From positions 23,115,505 to 23,179,504 of the forward strand of contig CM055274.1 of NCBI GenBank assembly GCA_029237695.1: 64,000 bases of DNA, given 5' to 3'. Positions 43,804-55,160 of this stretch are shown piece by piece (the stretch's first letter is position 1; each line of letters starts with the position of its first letter). The position numbers were made by a program, and so were the translations under genes. Origin of the DNA: Conchocele bisecta (taxonomy: Eukaryota > Mollusca > Bivalvia > Lucinida > Thyasiridae). A model generated the notes under the pieces. The model was not told where the DNA came from and did no database searches. It was given only the letters and a program-made list of their open reading frames with translations.

Positions 43804-44320
43804 TTAAAGGTACATGCCCACTCAATGGACACAAACTGTTCTTTATATCAGAGACATCATCTGAGACATTTTCTGGCAAAATAAACATTCATTCACCATT
43901 ACCCCACGTATTGATAGGCATTATTATACATTTTATATAAAACGAAAATTTCCATACTGTTATCAAGGGCGATAACCGTTTTTCCTAACATGTTAACGGA
44001 CATTACTATTTATTCTCTGTATTTATTATTTGATGTGCAATGATCATAATTTATAATCTGTCTAAAATAATTTTATTTTCAGGTGACGCTTTTAATTTCT
44101 ATAAATAATTAAAAAATATCATGCCTCATTTGTATATGAAAATAGCCTGATACCACCGCGCGTCACTATCAGTAAAATAAATATTACTAAATAATTATAC
44201 ATGTATCTGTATTCCGGGTACTCGTAGATTTTAGACCTGGTGGAATAGTGACACAATTGTTCACTTATTTAATTCCTATAAAGAACATTTTGTGCTTATT
44301 GAGTGGGCATGTACCTTTAA
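43804..44320 (+). mobile_element. MITE-B copy 7, full length
   Basis: TTAA at 43804-43807 and 44317-44320. Both ends intact. Confidence 0.85.
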
Positions 44321-44337
44321 TGGGAATTACAGTTCAC

Positions 44338-45005
44338 CCTACTTTCAAGGCCAATCGCTGGACAGTGTTGTGCTCCACTTATTTCACATATTGCAACGTT
44401 TAACCTCAATACATGTACATGTAAGTTGAGTGTTACGAGAGTTAATGATAAAACTCAAGGTGCAAGATCACGTGGTTACAACAACAACAACGTCGCCCAC
44501 TCCAAAGTAAGTATTATTTGATATTTTCCTTAATATGCAACGGATTTTGATTAAATTTGGCGCAGCAAACGCGTCTTCATGAGCTGCATTTGGTGGTCTA
44601 TGGAGTTTGGAACCGACTTCTGTGGTTTTTGCGAAGAATCGATTTCCGTGTCTCTCCGACACGGAAATCGATTCTTCGCAAAAACGACAGAAGTTTGGGC
44701 GAAAATACATAGACCACCAAATGCACCTTAACAAGACGCGTTTGATGCGCCATATTTCATCAAAATCCGTTACGTAATGAAGGACACTATAAAATAATAC
44801 GTACTTTCAATCGGTACTTGTTGTTGTTGTTAGTACCATTCGATCATACACCTTGAAACTGTTCGACAGGAAATGGAAACTCAATACTCGGATGGGACAT
44901 TGCAAAGTCAGTTATTGTTCACATATTGAATGTTTCAGAAACTAAATGCTGCGGTCGCTAGCGCTCTCTCGCATTTAATTCCTTAAAAATCAAATATGTG
45001 AACTA
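44338..45005. mobile_element. MITE-N copy, interrupted by element O
   Basis: Left portion GGCCAATCGCTGGACAGTG..TTTCACATATTGCAACG and right portion CAGTTATTGTTCACATATTG..CGGTCGCTAGCGCTC match the inverted MITE-N at 22341-22872. O copy 1 sits between. Confidence 0.65.
44456..44855. mobile_element. Inverted-repeat element O, copy 1
   Basis: Ends CAAGGTGCAAGATCACGTGG and ATCATACACCTTG. Near each end lies a trinucleotide run (ACAACAACAAC and GTTGTTGTTGTT). The arms include AACGCGTCTTCATGAGCTGC and complement and meet at the hairpin ATCGATTTCCGTGTC facing GACACGGAAATCGAT. Confidence 0.75.
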
Positions 45006-45331
45006 TACCTATACATATACTATACATATACGGTTATGTGTTATAATGTACTGGCTGCGATATAGTATCGTTGTGCGTGTTGTCATGCGATTTGAACGTA
45101 TCGTAAGGCAGACTATATGATAACTTACCATATGACAGTGAATATAGCATGTTAACATGCGATAAATAACATACTATGTGAGAGAAACCACGGTATGTTA
45201 TCAGGGAATGGAGAACGTGGCACGCTATATAAATGATATATATTTTGGTAGAATACACCTTGTAGCACACCGTTGCCAAATACCATTTAAATTCGCTGGT
45301 CCCAATCCTACTCACGTGAACTACTGATATT
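45006..45331. other. No recognised feature
   Basis: AT-rich unique stretch. Confidence 0.4.
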
Positions 45332-45471
45332 GTGGCTGTGACTGGAGAAATGGGGCTGCTTATGGGTTTTGCGGCCTGTGTAGATCCAGATCAGCATGTG
45401 CATCCGCACAGTCTGATCAGGATCTGCACTGTTCGCCATATCGTTATCAGCATTTCTCCAGTCACAGCCAC
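45332..45471. mobile_element. MITE-D copy 12, internally deleted
   Basis: Both ends are perfect (TGTGGCTGTGACTGGAGAAA and TTTCTCCAGTCACAGCCAC), but about 100 bp of the right half is missing. Confidence 0.75.
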
Positions 45472-45533
45472 GTTTAAGTGATTGTTTACTCTAGTTCCAT
45501 AAAACACCGTATTCGCAGCATGTTTGTTATTAG

Positions 45534-46227
45534 CTACAATAATTCGCCTCCGATATATTATCTACGGCTACATTTGACCCATTCAAAAAATGTGAGCAAC
45601 CGGAGCGCACACACAAACCTGTTGCATGTAGGTCAACATTAAGTAAACTGTATATTTTATACCTTTAAATAATAATTCGCCTACGATATGTTACAGTGGG
45701 GTCAGCGTGTAAGTGCACACACGAACGAACACGACAGGTTGGAACCAACCTGTCGTGTTCGTTCGTGTGTGCACTTACACGCTGACCCCACTGTATCTAC
45801 GGCTACAAGTTGACCCATTCAAAAAATGTGATATACCCGAACCTGTTGCATGTAGGTCAACGTTCAGTAAACTGTATATTTTATACCTTTAAACAAATAA
45901 TCTTTGATGTAGAACTAGTAAATTGCCAAAAATAATAAAACAGGGAAATCATTTTTCCATGGAAGCCATCTTTTCTCATGTTGTTGTTCAACATTCAACA
46001 TAACGAAATTTACAAGATATGCATGTAACTGTCATATAAACACCTTCAGACGGTACAATAACCAATTTATGCATGTGTATGTTCTTGACAGTTTTATATT
46101 GCTAACATATCAAACACGCCGGATAACCAATTGCAAAAATCACTCTTCCATGTGTTACATTAAAGAGATAGGGTTACATTGCTACCCTCGCGAGAGGTAT
46201 GGAGCGGGGTAGCAAATTTGTTTCTAG
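45534..46227 (+). mobile_element. Helitron-like non-autonomous fragment V, copy 2
   Basis: Same element as 7921-8385. Its first 125 bp are tandemly duplicated (AATAATTCGCCTCCGATA at 45539 and AATAATTCGCCTACGATA at 45671). The right end has hairpin TTGCTACCC (46189-46197) facing GGGTAGCAA (46207-46215), then ATTTGTTT and CTAG (46224-46227) followed by T. No coding sequence. Confidence 0.55.
45692..45795. mobile_element. Pal-A copy 8, with the empty site alongside
   Basis: Full-length, TA on both sides. The neighbouring duplicate at about 45549-45570 has the same flanks with a single TA and no insert. Confidence 0.9.
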
Positions 46228-46253
46228 TCTTAGAGTGTGTGTAAAGGGGAAAG

Positions 46254-46485
46254 CTACGGAGCCCCGCAGGGGACATGGATTTTTTTTTATTAATTCGTTC
46301 CCACGAAATAACAATTCGTTCCCTCAATTTAATAATTCATTCCCCCGAATTAACAATTCGTTCCCACGATATAACAATTCGTTCCCAAGACTCAACAATT
46401 CGTTCCCGTTGTTAAATTGAGGGAACGAATTGTGGGAATAAATTAATAAAAAAAAGAATTCTACGTTCACTGCGGGGCTCCGTAG
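46254..46485. mobile_element. FB-G copy 2, compact and complete
   Basis: Ends CTACGGAGCCCCGCAGGGGA and TGCGGGGCTCCGTAG. Inside, units of AACAATTCGTTCCC invert to GGGAACGAATTG. AAAG lies immediately outside both ends, suggesting a 4-bp target duplication. Confidence 0.75.
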
Positions 46486-46532
46486 AAAGCAACTGATGCA
46501 CATTGTGAAATTAAACACGGGATACAATTACT

Positions 46533-46888
46533 ATAGGAATGAATGGCCTTTTTGTGGAATTTATCGGGGTATAAACTTGGAAAAGTCGCGGGAATACTGG
46601 ACGAAGGCCGGAAGGCCTCGTCCAATATTCCCGTGACTTTTCCAAGTTTATATCCCCGATAAATTCAACAAAAAGGCCATTCATTCCTTATAATTACAGC
46701 ATTTGAAATAAGTTCATCAAGAAAATGTGTTTATTTTCCGTTTTCTTAAGAATTATTTTAACTGCGCCTCACGGTTACGGAAAGTAGTTCGGCTTGGGAG
46801 TTTACTGGGATATAAATCTTGGACAGACTTGCTACGGGCCAATCAATTGTTAGGGAATTGTGTAAATATATTTGTGCTGGAATTATAA
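46533..46888 (+). mobile_element. Pal-M copy 3, best preserved
   Basis: Hairpin arms from AGGAATGAATGGCC through CTTGGAAAAGTCGCGGGAAT are matched on the right by ATTCCCGTGACTTTTCCAAG. Tail with GCGCCTCACGGTTACGGAAA and end GTGCTGGAATTATAA. Confidence 0.75.
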
Positions 46889-46920
46889 TAGTATGAAACT
46901 TTCTAGGGGTAACATCCTAT

Positions 46921-47084
46921 TTTCTTTATTTCATCTCGAAAGTATATGTCGCTACCACTCATTTGAACCGTCTCAACGAGACGGTTCAAATGATTGGTAA
47001 CAACATATACCTTTATGGAGAAATAAAGAAATAACGAGATTTTTTTTTCAACAAAATTATGAAATTTTGTTGAAAAAAAATCTC
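46921..47084. repeat. Pal-H copy 6 followed by an A/T hairpin
   Basis: Pal-H with extended outer arms (TTTCTTTATTTC and GAAATAAAGAAA) at 46921-47031. Directly beside it is GAGATTTTTTTTCAACAAAA facing its complement (47036-47084). Confidence 0.75.
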
Positions 47085-47295
47085 ATTATTTGTTTATTTG
47101 AAAATTATTTTGTGACGATTGTACTGGATTGGTCGTAAAATTAGCCTATCACAGTCCATTCCAGTTACTTAGGATTGAAAGGGTTATGATATATGACGAT
47201 ACAAGGACCGCTGGGTTGTTTCAATTTTCACCGATATCGGTACATAAATACCGGATTTCCTATCTTGTTGCGTCCAACAATAAAGTATAATAATG

Positions 47296-47396
47296 TTTTG
47301 ATTTAACGACGGCACTGGCTTGATGACCGTGCATGTCGGGACCATCCGATAGGACTAGGCTAGTTCGAAGGTGTCTTGCCCAAGGACACACCGATT
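47296..47396 (-). mobile_element. SINE-1 copy, 5'-truncated
   Basis: Carries the 3' half of SINE-1 (GTCCTTGGGCAAGACAC to AGTGCCGTCGTTAAATC on the minus strand) without the tRNA-like head. Confidence 0.65.
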
Positions 47397-47894
47397 TTTT
47401 GATTTTTTTGTTATAGTATTTTTTTTTAAAAATCCTGATATGCCCCTTTCAGAATTGTAGGACCATTTTTGGATGACAGACAAGTTAATGGTTGGGTATG
47501 TATGTTTACCTACTGGCAAAACATTCTGATCGCCCCTCATAGTATATACAGGGCCATTGGACACACCACAATATCAGTTACTTTAATTTCCAAAACCCAA
47601 TTGCAATAAATTAATCTGGGCAATACGTGGGCGCTTGCCGTCGGAATGTTCGGGATGGGGGAGTAAGAATAATCAGATTGCCCGAGCCTTGTCTAATTTG
47701 ACATAGACGACACTATATCATTCCCTGGCATATTGGAAACTAGACCATAGATCATTATATCACAGACGTTGTCAGATAATGATATATTTATGATATTGCT
47801 CCAAACCACAATTGAACTGCCCTTTCTGGGAGTGTCTGTGTGGGAGTGGTATGTCAAGTGCGATATTTGGACATTGATGGTATGCGTATTGATA
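47397..47894. other. No recognised feature
   Basis: A 123-codon frame on the minus strand partly lies here and runs into Rep-T. Not recognised. Confidence 0.35.
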
Positions 47895-48190
47895 ATATGG
47901 GACGAGCCATGTGATTTTGTACCTAATGACATGACGCAGATGGGCGATTGTTCATGAAAGATTTTTGCAGAAAGTGTGATATTGTCTGTAAAAAACGTCA
48001 AAATTGATGAAATTATCAACGCAAATGCGGAATTGCTTAATATTTCATCAACTTCTGACGTCATTTACGGAATATATCGTAAATGTTATAAACGTGTTTT
48101 TTCCGCATATGCTCGGAACATTTCGGCAACTTGTGACGTCAATTACGGAAAATATCGGAAATTTGGTAAATATTTTTTCTACAGATAGCC
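47895..48190. repeat. Rep-T copy 3, diverged
   Basis: GAGCCATGTGATTTTGTACC at the left and a doubled inner arm (TGACGTCATTTACGGAATAT, TGACGTCAATTACGGAAAAT) at the right. Confidence 0.55.
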
Positions 48191-48254
48191 CACATATTCC
48201 CAGGTGAAAAATCACATGACCACTTTCATTTGTATTCTCTCCTTATGTTACCAG

Positions 48255-48541
48255 AAGCCTATTTCACCAAAATTGCAATATACGTATCTTACTAAGTACA
48301 CTTTGAGGGAGAAATTTTCAATTTAAGGATAAATTTATTATACTGAATTTATTACATTATCACAGCCATTTCGGCTGTGATAATGTAATAAATTCAGTAT
48401 AATAATTCTGCATACTTTTAATCATTTTATATACGAAGTTGTTAGTTCTATATGAAAAAAATTCGGGAAAAATAAATGATTACTCCCTCAAAATACACTT
48501 TGCTAGACAAGTATACTTAGAAATTTTGATGAAATCGGCTA
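48255..48541. mobile_element. MITE-E copy 3
   Basis: AAGCCTATTTCACCAAAA to TGATGAAATCGGCTA. Flanks CAG on the left and CAA on the right. Central hairpin TTACATTATCACAGCC facing GGCTGTGATAATGTAA. Confidence 0.8.
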
Positions 48542-48616
48542 CAAATGCAATCAACTGTTTGTAGTTCCGACTTGCATACGGTGAGCCAGGACAGCAATTG
48601 TGACTGTTTTAACCGT

Positions 48617-48836
48617 GGAGCCGTTTCACCAAACCTCGTACGACTAAAATGTTTGTAAGTGCAAAATTATGATAGTCTGTAAATTTCACATTACCAATGT
48701 TGTATTGTAAACAATTATTGGAGCCTATGCTCAATAAATGTAAATCCATCAATTGAAATTTTCAGACGATCCTAAATTTGCAGTTAGAATCATTTTAGTC
48801 GTACGAAGTTTAATGAAACGGGCCTCAGACTACTAT
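48617..48836. mobile_element. MITE-C copy 6, shortened centre
   Basis: Left arm starts GGAGCCGTTTCACC, right arm ends TTTAATGAAACGGGCC. One half of the central hairpin is gone. Confidence 0.75.
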
Positions 48837-48895
48837 CATGTGCCAGTAAACTCTACATTTGTATGCAATAACTACGAATACAGCGTATGAATTTA

Positions 48896-49427
48896 TAGTC
48901 TGTTTCACGAAAGCTGCCTAAATTTTACGGCTATATAGACAATTCAAAAACAATATTATTTTTGATAATATTAAATTAAAGGAAAATTTAAGAATGAGCC
49001 TTCTTTTTATTTCGTGAAATTTGGTCAAATATTGATTTTATTGCGAAAACAAAATTTCCCCATGTTAAATCCCCATAGACATCTTCACTCCGTGAAGATG
49101 TCTATGGGGATTTAACATGGGGAAATTGTTTTGAATTTTAGAAATACTGGACCGATTTTTAAAATTTAACTTTTGTTTTCTTAGTTAGATCATATCCAAG
49201 CTATCTAGTCAGGTTTCGGAGTCAATTTCCAAATGTTTTCGTTTTTTGACTCCTCCCACACTTCCTTACCACTTTTTCGTAATAAAATCAATATTTGACC
49301 GAATTTCACGAAATAAAAAGAAGGCCCATTCTTAAATTTTCCTTTAATTTAATATTATGGAAAATAATATTGTTTTTGAATTGTCTATATAGCCATACAA
49401 TTTGGGCAGCTTTCGTGAAACAGACTA
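48896..49427. mobile_element. MITE-P copy 4, full length
   Basis: TA-GTCTGTTTCACGAAAGC to GCTTTCGTGAAACAGAC-TA. The hairpin CCCCATAGACATCTTCA faces TGAAGATGTCTATGGGG near 49070-49105. Confidence 0.8.
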
Positions 49428-49645
49428 AGTGTTTCTTGCTTCAAATTCCCACACATATTTCAAACGAGTTGCCATTTTTTAATGTTCATGATGATTGCTT
49501 CATTTCGCTCCTAACTTCAGTGGTTCTTCAGTACAGACGTGTTTGCTGCGGGGTAATATTGTTATTAACATTTTATGCAACAGTTATAAATACTTAATTC
49601 ACAATTTCAGCTAGAATAGTATGCTTGTTTAAATTCACGTATTTT

Positions 49646-50043
49646 CAAGGCGCATGCTCAAGTGGTTACAACAACAACAACAGTGGCTAAAAGTGTTGAA
49701 ATCTTGCCCACTGCAAAGTAAGTATTATTTGATATTTTCCTTAATATGAAACGGATTTTTTATGAAATATGGAGCAGCAAACGCGTCTTCATGAGCTGCA
49801 TTTGGTCGTCCAGGGAGTTCGGTACAGACACGGAAATCGATTCTTCGCAAAAAGGACAGAAGTTTGGGCCAATGTACAGAGACAACCAAATGCAGCTTAA
49901 CAATACGCGTTTGATGCGCCATAGTTCATCAAAATCCGTTACGTAATAAGGACAATATAAAATAATACGTACTTCGAATAGGATGGATTCTGGAAGTTTC
50001 AGTACTTGTTGTTGTCGTTAGTACCACGTGATCGTACACCTTG
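49646..50043. mobile_element. Element O, copy 2
   Basis: CAAGGCGCATGCTCAAGTGG to CACGTGATCGTACACCTTG. The centre has lost most of the loop-side arm. Confidence 0.75.
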
Positions 50044-50134
50044 ATTTTTCTTTAGTACACCTGTATTGGAAGAGACCATTGTCCCAATTTTCCCCATGAT
50101 AATAATACAACACGATTCCATGTACAAAGTTCCT

Positions 50135-50368
50135 GGGGCCCGTTTCACTAAACTTCTTACGACTAAAATGTTCGTTAGTGCAAATTTAAGATCGTCTGTA
50201 AATTTCAATTGATGGGTTTACATTTATTGAGCATAGGCTGCATATGCAGCCTATGCTCAATAAATGTAAATCCATTAATTATTTACAAGAAAACATGTAA
50301 TTTATAGACTATCATAATTTTGCACTTATGAACATTTTAGTAGTACGAAGTTTAGTGAAACGGGCCCC
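50135..50368. mobile_element. MITE-C copy 7
   Basis: Complete. Flanks CTG (left) and CAG (right). Confidence 0.8.
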
Positions 50369-50481
50369 AGGTTCTCCTACATGTGCATGTACATCGAAAT
50401 TAACACTGTTTTAATGAAAGTAGGATGGGGAATCAGGAAGACACCACTAGTGTGTGTACATGAAATAAAGTGTGATGTACT

Positions 50482-50714
50482 GGGGCCCGTTTCACTAAAC
50501 TTCGTACGACTAAAATGTTCTTAAGTGCAAATTTAGGATCGTCTGGAAATTTCAATTCATGGATGTGCATGTATTGAGCATATGCAGCCTATGCTCAATA
50601 CATGTAAATTCTTTACAAGAAAATATTGTTAATGTGAAATTTACCGACTATCATAATTTTGCACTTACAATGTACGAACATTTTAGTCGTACGAAGTTTA
50701 ATGAAACGGCCCCC
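50482..50714. mobile_element. MITE-C copy 8
   Basis: Complete. Flanks CTG (left) and CAG (right). Central hairpin shortened. Confidence 0.8.
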
Positions 50715-51231
50715 AGATCCGTGTAAGTAAATTAATTCTGCACGAAGAACGTAACAACTCGCGTTAATTAGCTCACAGTAATATGCAACATAAGATTTTA
50801 TACAACAAAACCGTGTAGGAATTAATTTCCGGAGGCGGTTCTAGTGAAGGCGACGCTCCTGCAATTCAAAACATGTGTCCGAGAAAATGATTTGATTGAT
50901 AGAAGGAAATGCGTCATTCTGACGTTAATGGCGTCATTTCTCCATATATTGGCGACACGAGGATGGTGTAAGCTAGCAGTTCTCCAGAACTGAGAGGGTG
51001 TGTGTAATTGACCGTTATAGTTATACATGTATATGAAAATGTAACAAACTATTGGTTGAAACGTAAGAAAGATAGATACAGGTCATCCGTGTAATCTTAG
51101 TAACTATATGCATTCGTCAATTATTCGATCAATTACAGTTCTAATAATGGGTCTAAATCGAATTCCGGAATCGTCAGGAATACATAATTACTTCGCTGTT
51201 GGCGTTGATGATTAAGCATAGACAAGCGAAA
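50715..51231. other. No recognised feature
   Basis: Unique sequence. Confidence 0.4.
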
Positions 51232-51450
51232 TACAGTGGAACTTCTATAAACCGGACACAGAGAACGATCAGTTTTGCTTAATTTCGATAGGTTCATTGT
51301 CCTTTATCTCCGATGATAATGTTCGTTCATGATCACAAAGCAAACACGCATGTCTTGAAGTAGTGATATGCCTGTTCTACAGTGGAACAACTCTAAATCG
51401 GACACCCTGGGGATCTCCCAGGGTGTCCGGTTTAGAGAGGTTCCGCTGTA
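51232..51450. mobile_element. Pal-I copy 4, full length
   Basis: TA-CAGTGGAACTTCTATAAAC to GAGAGGTTCCGCTG-TA. The right end is a hairpin (CAACTCTAAATCGGACACCC facing GGGTGTCCGGTTTAGAG). Confidence 0.75.
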
Positions 51451-51611
51451 TACTAAACAGTGATGGTATTTTCTTATAGCAGGCGACAGGAAATTGCAAT
51501 AATCAGAAACTGATACATTAATAATATTTTACTGCTAAACTGGAAACAGACAATCTCGGAATAATTCACGCCGTCATTAAAGTTAGGCGATACCACGCCT
51601 TGGTGCTCCAT

Positions 51612-51829
51612 ACAGAACAGGCTGCGTTAATCCTGCTCGGATTATCTACGTTTCTGAACATATAATGACAAAGCCAGCTCGCAAACAAGCAATTTGATTG
51701 ACTGAGCCTGGGCTGTAGCACAACCCAGGCTCAGTCAATCAAGCTGCTTGATTTGAAGCACAATGTTCAAATATTTTTAAATAGAGAAATTGACAGATAT
51801 TGGCAAGATTAGCGCAGGTGGCAGTGTAA
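51612..51829 (-). repeat. Rep-F copy 7, inverted
   Basis: CTGAGCCTGGGCTGTAGCAC hairpin with CAAGATTAGCGCAGGTGGC at the right end. Confidence 0.7.
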
Positions 51830-52144
51830 TGTGCAGGTCGTCGTCCGAGTTTTATAGGTACAGTTAACTCATTCTTCATTTAACGGTGACAAGCTGATAT
51901 CGAACAATATATTGCAATATTGTCCATATACATATACAAAAACCATGGAAACAATTATAACTAGAGAGAGGCCGATGGCGTGCCTTCGCAACATACACAG
52001 TTTTTCAAGTTTAACAGGGGAGGTAATCCATGAATAGGGATCGAATAAAAAAGCGAATTTCATTTTGCGCATATACACACCATAGGAAGCCACATGCCCA
52101 ATGTGAAGTACATGTATCCAGCTATTACACTACAAAAGGTGTGG
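51830..52144. other. No recognised feature
   Basis: Unique sequence of about 315 bp. Confidence 0.4.
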
Positions 52145-52288
52145 CATATGAATTTCATATGCAAATGATATAAAGTGAGCCAATATGCAATTCAAAATGC
52201 AAAATATATTCATATGCATTTCATATGCAAATCATATGAACTTCATATGCAAATCATATGTGGTTTTTTTTCATATGAATTGCATATG
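52145..52288. repeat. CATATG array with 11-bp period
   Basis: CATATG starts at 52145, 52156, 52211, 52222, 52233, 52244, 52255, 52272 and 52283. Within blocks the spacing is exactly 11 bp. Several spacers create ATGCAAAT, the octamer recognised by POU-domain factors (a match only, no evidence of function). Confidence 0.8.
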
Positions 52289-52345
52289 TAACCTAGTACA
52301 GGTAAGTACAAACAATAAAAAACAAATAAGAAAATGAAGGAAAAC

Positions 52346-52740
52346 GTACTGAGCCCCGCAGGGGACATGGATATGTTTTATTAATTCTTTCCCACGAAAT
52401 ACCAATTCGTTCCCTCAATTTATTAATTTGTTCCAACGAAATATTCGTTCCCACGATATAACAATTCGTTCCTACGAATTAACAATTCGTTCCCACGAAA
52501 TAACAATTCGTTCACTCGAATAAAAAATTCGTTCCCTCGAATTGACAATTCGTTCCCACAAATTAACAATTCGTGCCCACGATATATCGTGGGAACGAGT
52601 TGTAAATTCGAGGGAACGAATTTATTATATCGTGGGAACGAATTGTTATTTCGTGGTAATGAATTGGAAATTTGAGGGAATGAATTGTTATTTCGTGGGA
52701 ACGAATTAATAAAAAATAATTCTACGTCCCCTGCTCCGTA
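52346..52740. mobile_element. FB-G copy 3
   Basis: GAGCCCCGCAGGGGACATGG at the left and CTACGTCCCCTGCTCCGTA at the right. About ten AACAATTCGTTCCC-type units on the left flip orientation at CACGATATATCGTGGG. Confidence 0.75.
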
Positions 52741-52881
52741 AAGACTACCCTGGTCGGCTCGGACACGGTACGAGCCTTGCAATTCCTACTCATTTCCATT
52801 GCCGGATAAACTGCATTATCAAAATACACTTTATCAAATAGCCTGTTTTTTCCCAGTGTGCATATATTTAATTAAACAAAT

Positions 52882-52936
52882 CTGCAAAAACCAGGAACCC
52901 ACTTTTCTCCGAAAAGTGGGTTCCTGGTTTTTGCAG
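52882..52936. repeat. Perfect 55-bp palindrome
   Basis: CTGCAAAAACCAGGAACCCA faces TGGGTTCCTGGTTTTTGCAG. Loop of three bases between CTTTTC and GAAAAG. Confidence 0.8.
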
Positions 52937-53159
52937 AATTGTTGAACATATTAATTGTATTATTGCGGAAAGATTACATATATTTTAATGATACCACTAC
53001 TATATAGTATTGTTCATGGATCTTTGGTTGTACATTCGGAAAGTAACCCATTTCTTCCGAAGACATGTTATAGAGGGGAATAGAAAATTTAAGTAGCATA
53101 AACACATGAACCATGCATCGGTGAACACTCACATTGGTATTCAATTGTAAGCACTATCA

Positions 53160-53616
53160 ATATGTATGATCACGTGGTTACAACAACAGCAGCAACAACA
53201 ACAACAACAACAACAATTCTGAAATTTCCAGAAGCCCTCCGATTCAAAGTGCGTATTCTTTAAATTTGCTCTTATTATGTAACAGATTTTAATGAAAAAT
53301 GGCGCATCAAACTCGTCTCGTTAAGCTGCATTTGGTGGTCTCGGTACTTTGGCCCAAGCTTCTATCATTTTGACAAAGAATCGATTTCCGTGTCTACTGA
53401 CACGGAAATAGATTCTTCGCAAAAACGATATAAGTATGTGTCGAACACCCGGGACCACCACATGCAGCCCATGAAGACGCGTTTGCTGCGCAATATTTCA
53501 TCAAAAGCAGTTGCCTATGAAGGAAAATATCAAATAATACTTACTTTGGAGTGGGCGCGATTTCAACAGTTTGAGCCATTGGTGTTGTTGTTGTAACCAC
53601 GTGATCATGCACATTG
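53160..53616. mobile_element. Element O, copy 3, with expanded CAA run
   Basis: GATCACGTGGTTACAACAAC to GTTGTAACCACGTGATCATG. The trinucleotide run on the left is longer than in other copies. Central hairpin ATCGATTTCCGTGTC. Confidence 0.75.
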
Positions 53617-54688
53617 CCTATAAACCATTACGTTTTTGAGCGAATGTAAAACTCCAGTTTGTTTCATGTGATGGCGGCCATATTGGATGTATTTTATATC
53701 ATACATATGTGATGCGGTAGAGAAAATACAAAAACGAAACAGGAATACATGTTTTATTTCATTAAAAGTGTGTACAGCAGAAACGTGTTAAATGAAAGTT
53801 TCAAACCATAGTGACACAATTATTTACTATGAACAGTGTTTGGCGGCCAACTTGAGTGTTATTTTGGATACAAAACACACATGATGACGTTTTGAGAATT
53901 TAGTTTAAAGCAATATTAATATATGGTCTGCAGATCGCCAAAAACCCATTGTTTATACGCCAAGTCCGGAATCGGCCCAAAATAGCCAGATATCGGCAGG
54001 ACTACTATGATATTCAGACACATGTACTTCTACATATGTAATTCCTTAATTCCCAGTTTAGAAACAGCGATCAAGATAAAGCATGACAACGCTGCGAAGC
54101 AATTTATTTTGTTTCAACTCTTTGACAACTGTAACGTCACGTGTTCCATTGATGATCCATGTACGGGATTGGCACAGTTACGAGTGTCAACCATTGGAAC
54201 ACGTAGTCAATGCATGTCGGAGTTCGTCGACCGGCAGCCGGAGTTATCATATCGAGTTGTATTGGCGATATATTGAAATTAACCCTTATACTGCTGAATA
54301 AAATGCTATCGTCTTCTGTTTCAAACATGATTTGAGATCACTTTAGAATCATTTATAATAGTTACAATGCAAGTTAGTGCATGCCATTCAATAACAGAAG
54401 AGGAGACCTGTTTAGTGATGCAATGCAACTGGGTGTGGCGTGTGAACGAGGAAGAAGTTATAGAGGGAAACGCTTAAAGTTTGGACGGATATGGATCTCC
54501 TACCAGTAGGGTTAAACGGGATACATCTATGGACTAAATACACAATTGTACGATGGCGTTTTGACAGGTGCGTCGGAAAAGATAGGGCAGGTCCGGCCAC
54601 TGCCGGTTCAACAATTTTGACATATTTGTAATTCATGTATAACAAACGGAATGTAAATATGTTTCTGAATGTTTTCTCATTTCTCATC
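53617..54688. other. Single-copy stretch, small frames only
   Basis: About 1 kb without shared repeats. An 89-codon frame at 54007-54276 has a few Cys but no recognisable domain. This is one of the better places to look for a missed exon. Confidence 0.35.
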
Positions 54689-54905
54689 AAAAGTGTATGT
54701 TGTTACCACTCAGTTGAACCGTCTCGGCGAGACGGTTCAACTGAGTGGTAACAACATACACTTTGGGTGGTGGCGGGGCACCCACTACCACTAGATTCGC
54801 CGGACCAATCTTATGATGCTTCCGGCGCTGGTAACAACATACACTTTGGGTGGGTAGCGGGGACACCCACTACATTCGCCGGACCAATCGTACGATGCTT
54901 CCGGC
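54689..54905 (+). repeat. Pal-H copy 7 plus duplicated right flank
   Basis: Complete hairpin at 54689-54764. The segment GGTAACAACATACACTTTGG..TTCGCCGGACCAATC..GATGCTTCCGGC follows twice (about 54748-54830 and 54828-54905). Confidence 0.7.
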
Positions 54906-55160
54906 TCTCATGTTTGGATCCATAATTAAACAAAACTCGACCGTGCACCATTATGCCCGTGGCGCCGTTTTATCTGCTATAAGTAACCCGACTACGAGCA
55001 TTGCCATGGTGCTGCCAAATCAACAGGAAATTGGGATATAACAAACTGTAGTTTATGAAGTGCATTTGGTGCGATCGTGATGTTTTCACCTCGGTTGTTT
55101 GTTTTAACCATCCCTACCAACAGTATGATTGTGAAGGAAGAGCCATCGTTTTGATAATAA

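Noticed and set aside
53170..53220. Polyglutamine/poly-Asn coding tract from the CAA run
   Set aside because: The run belongs to the arm of element O, and no surrounding frame is sustained.
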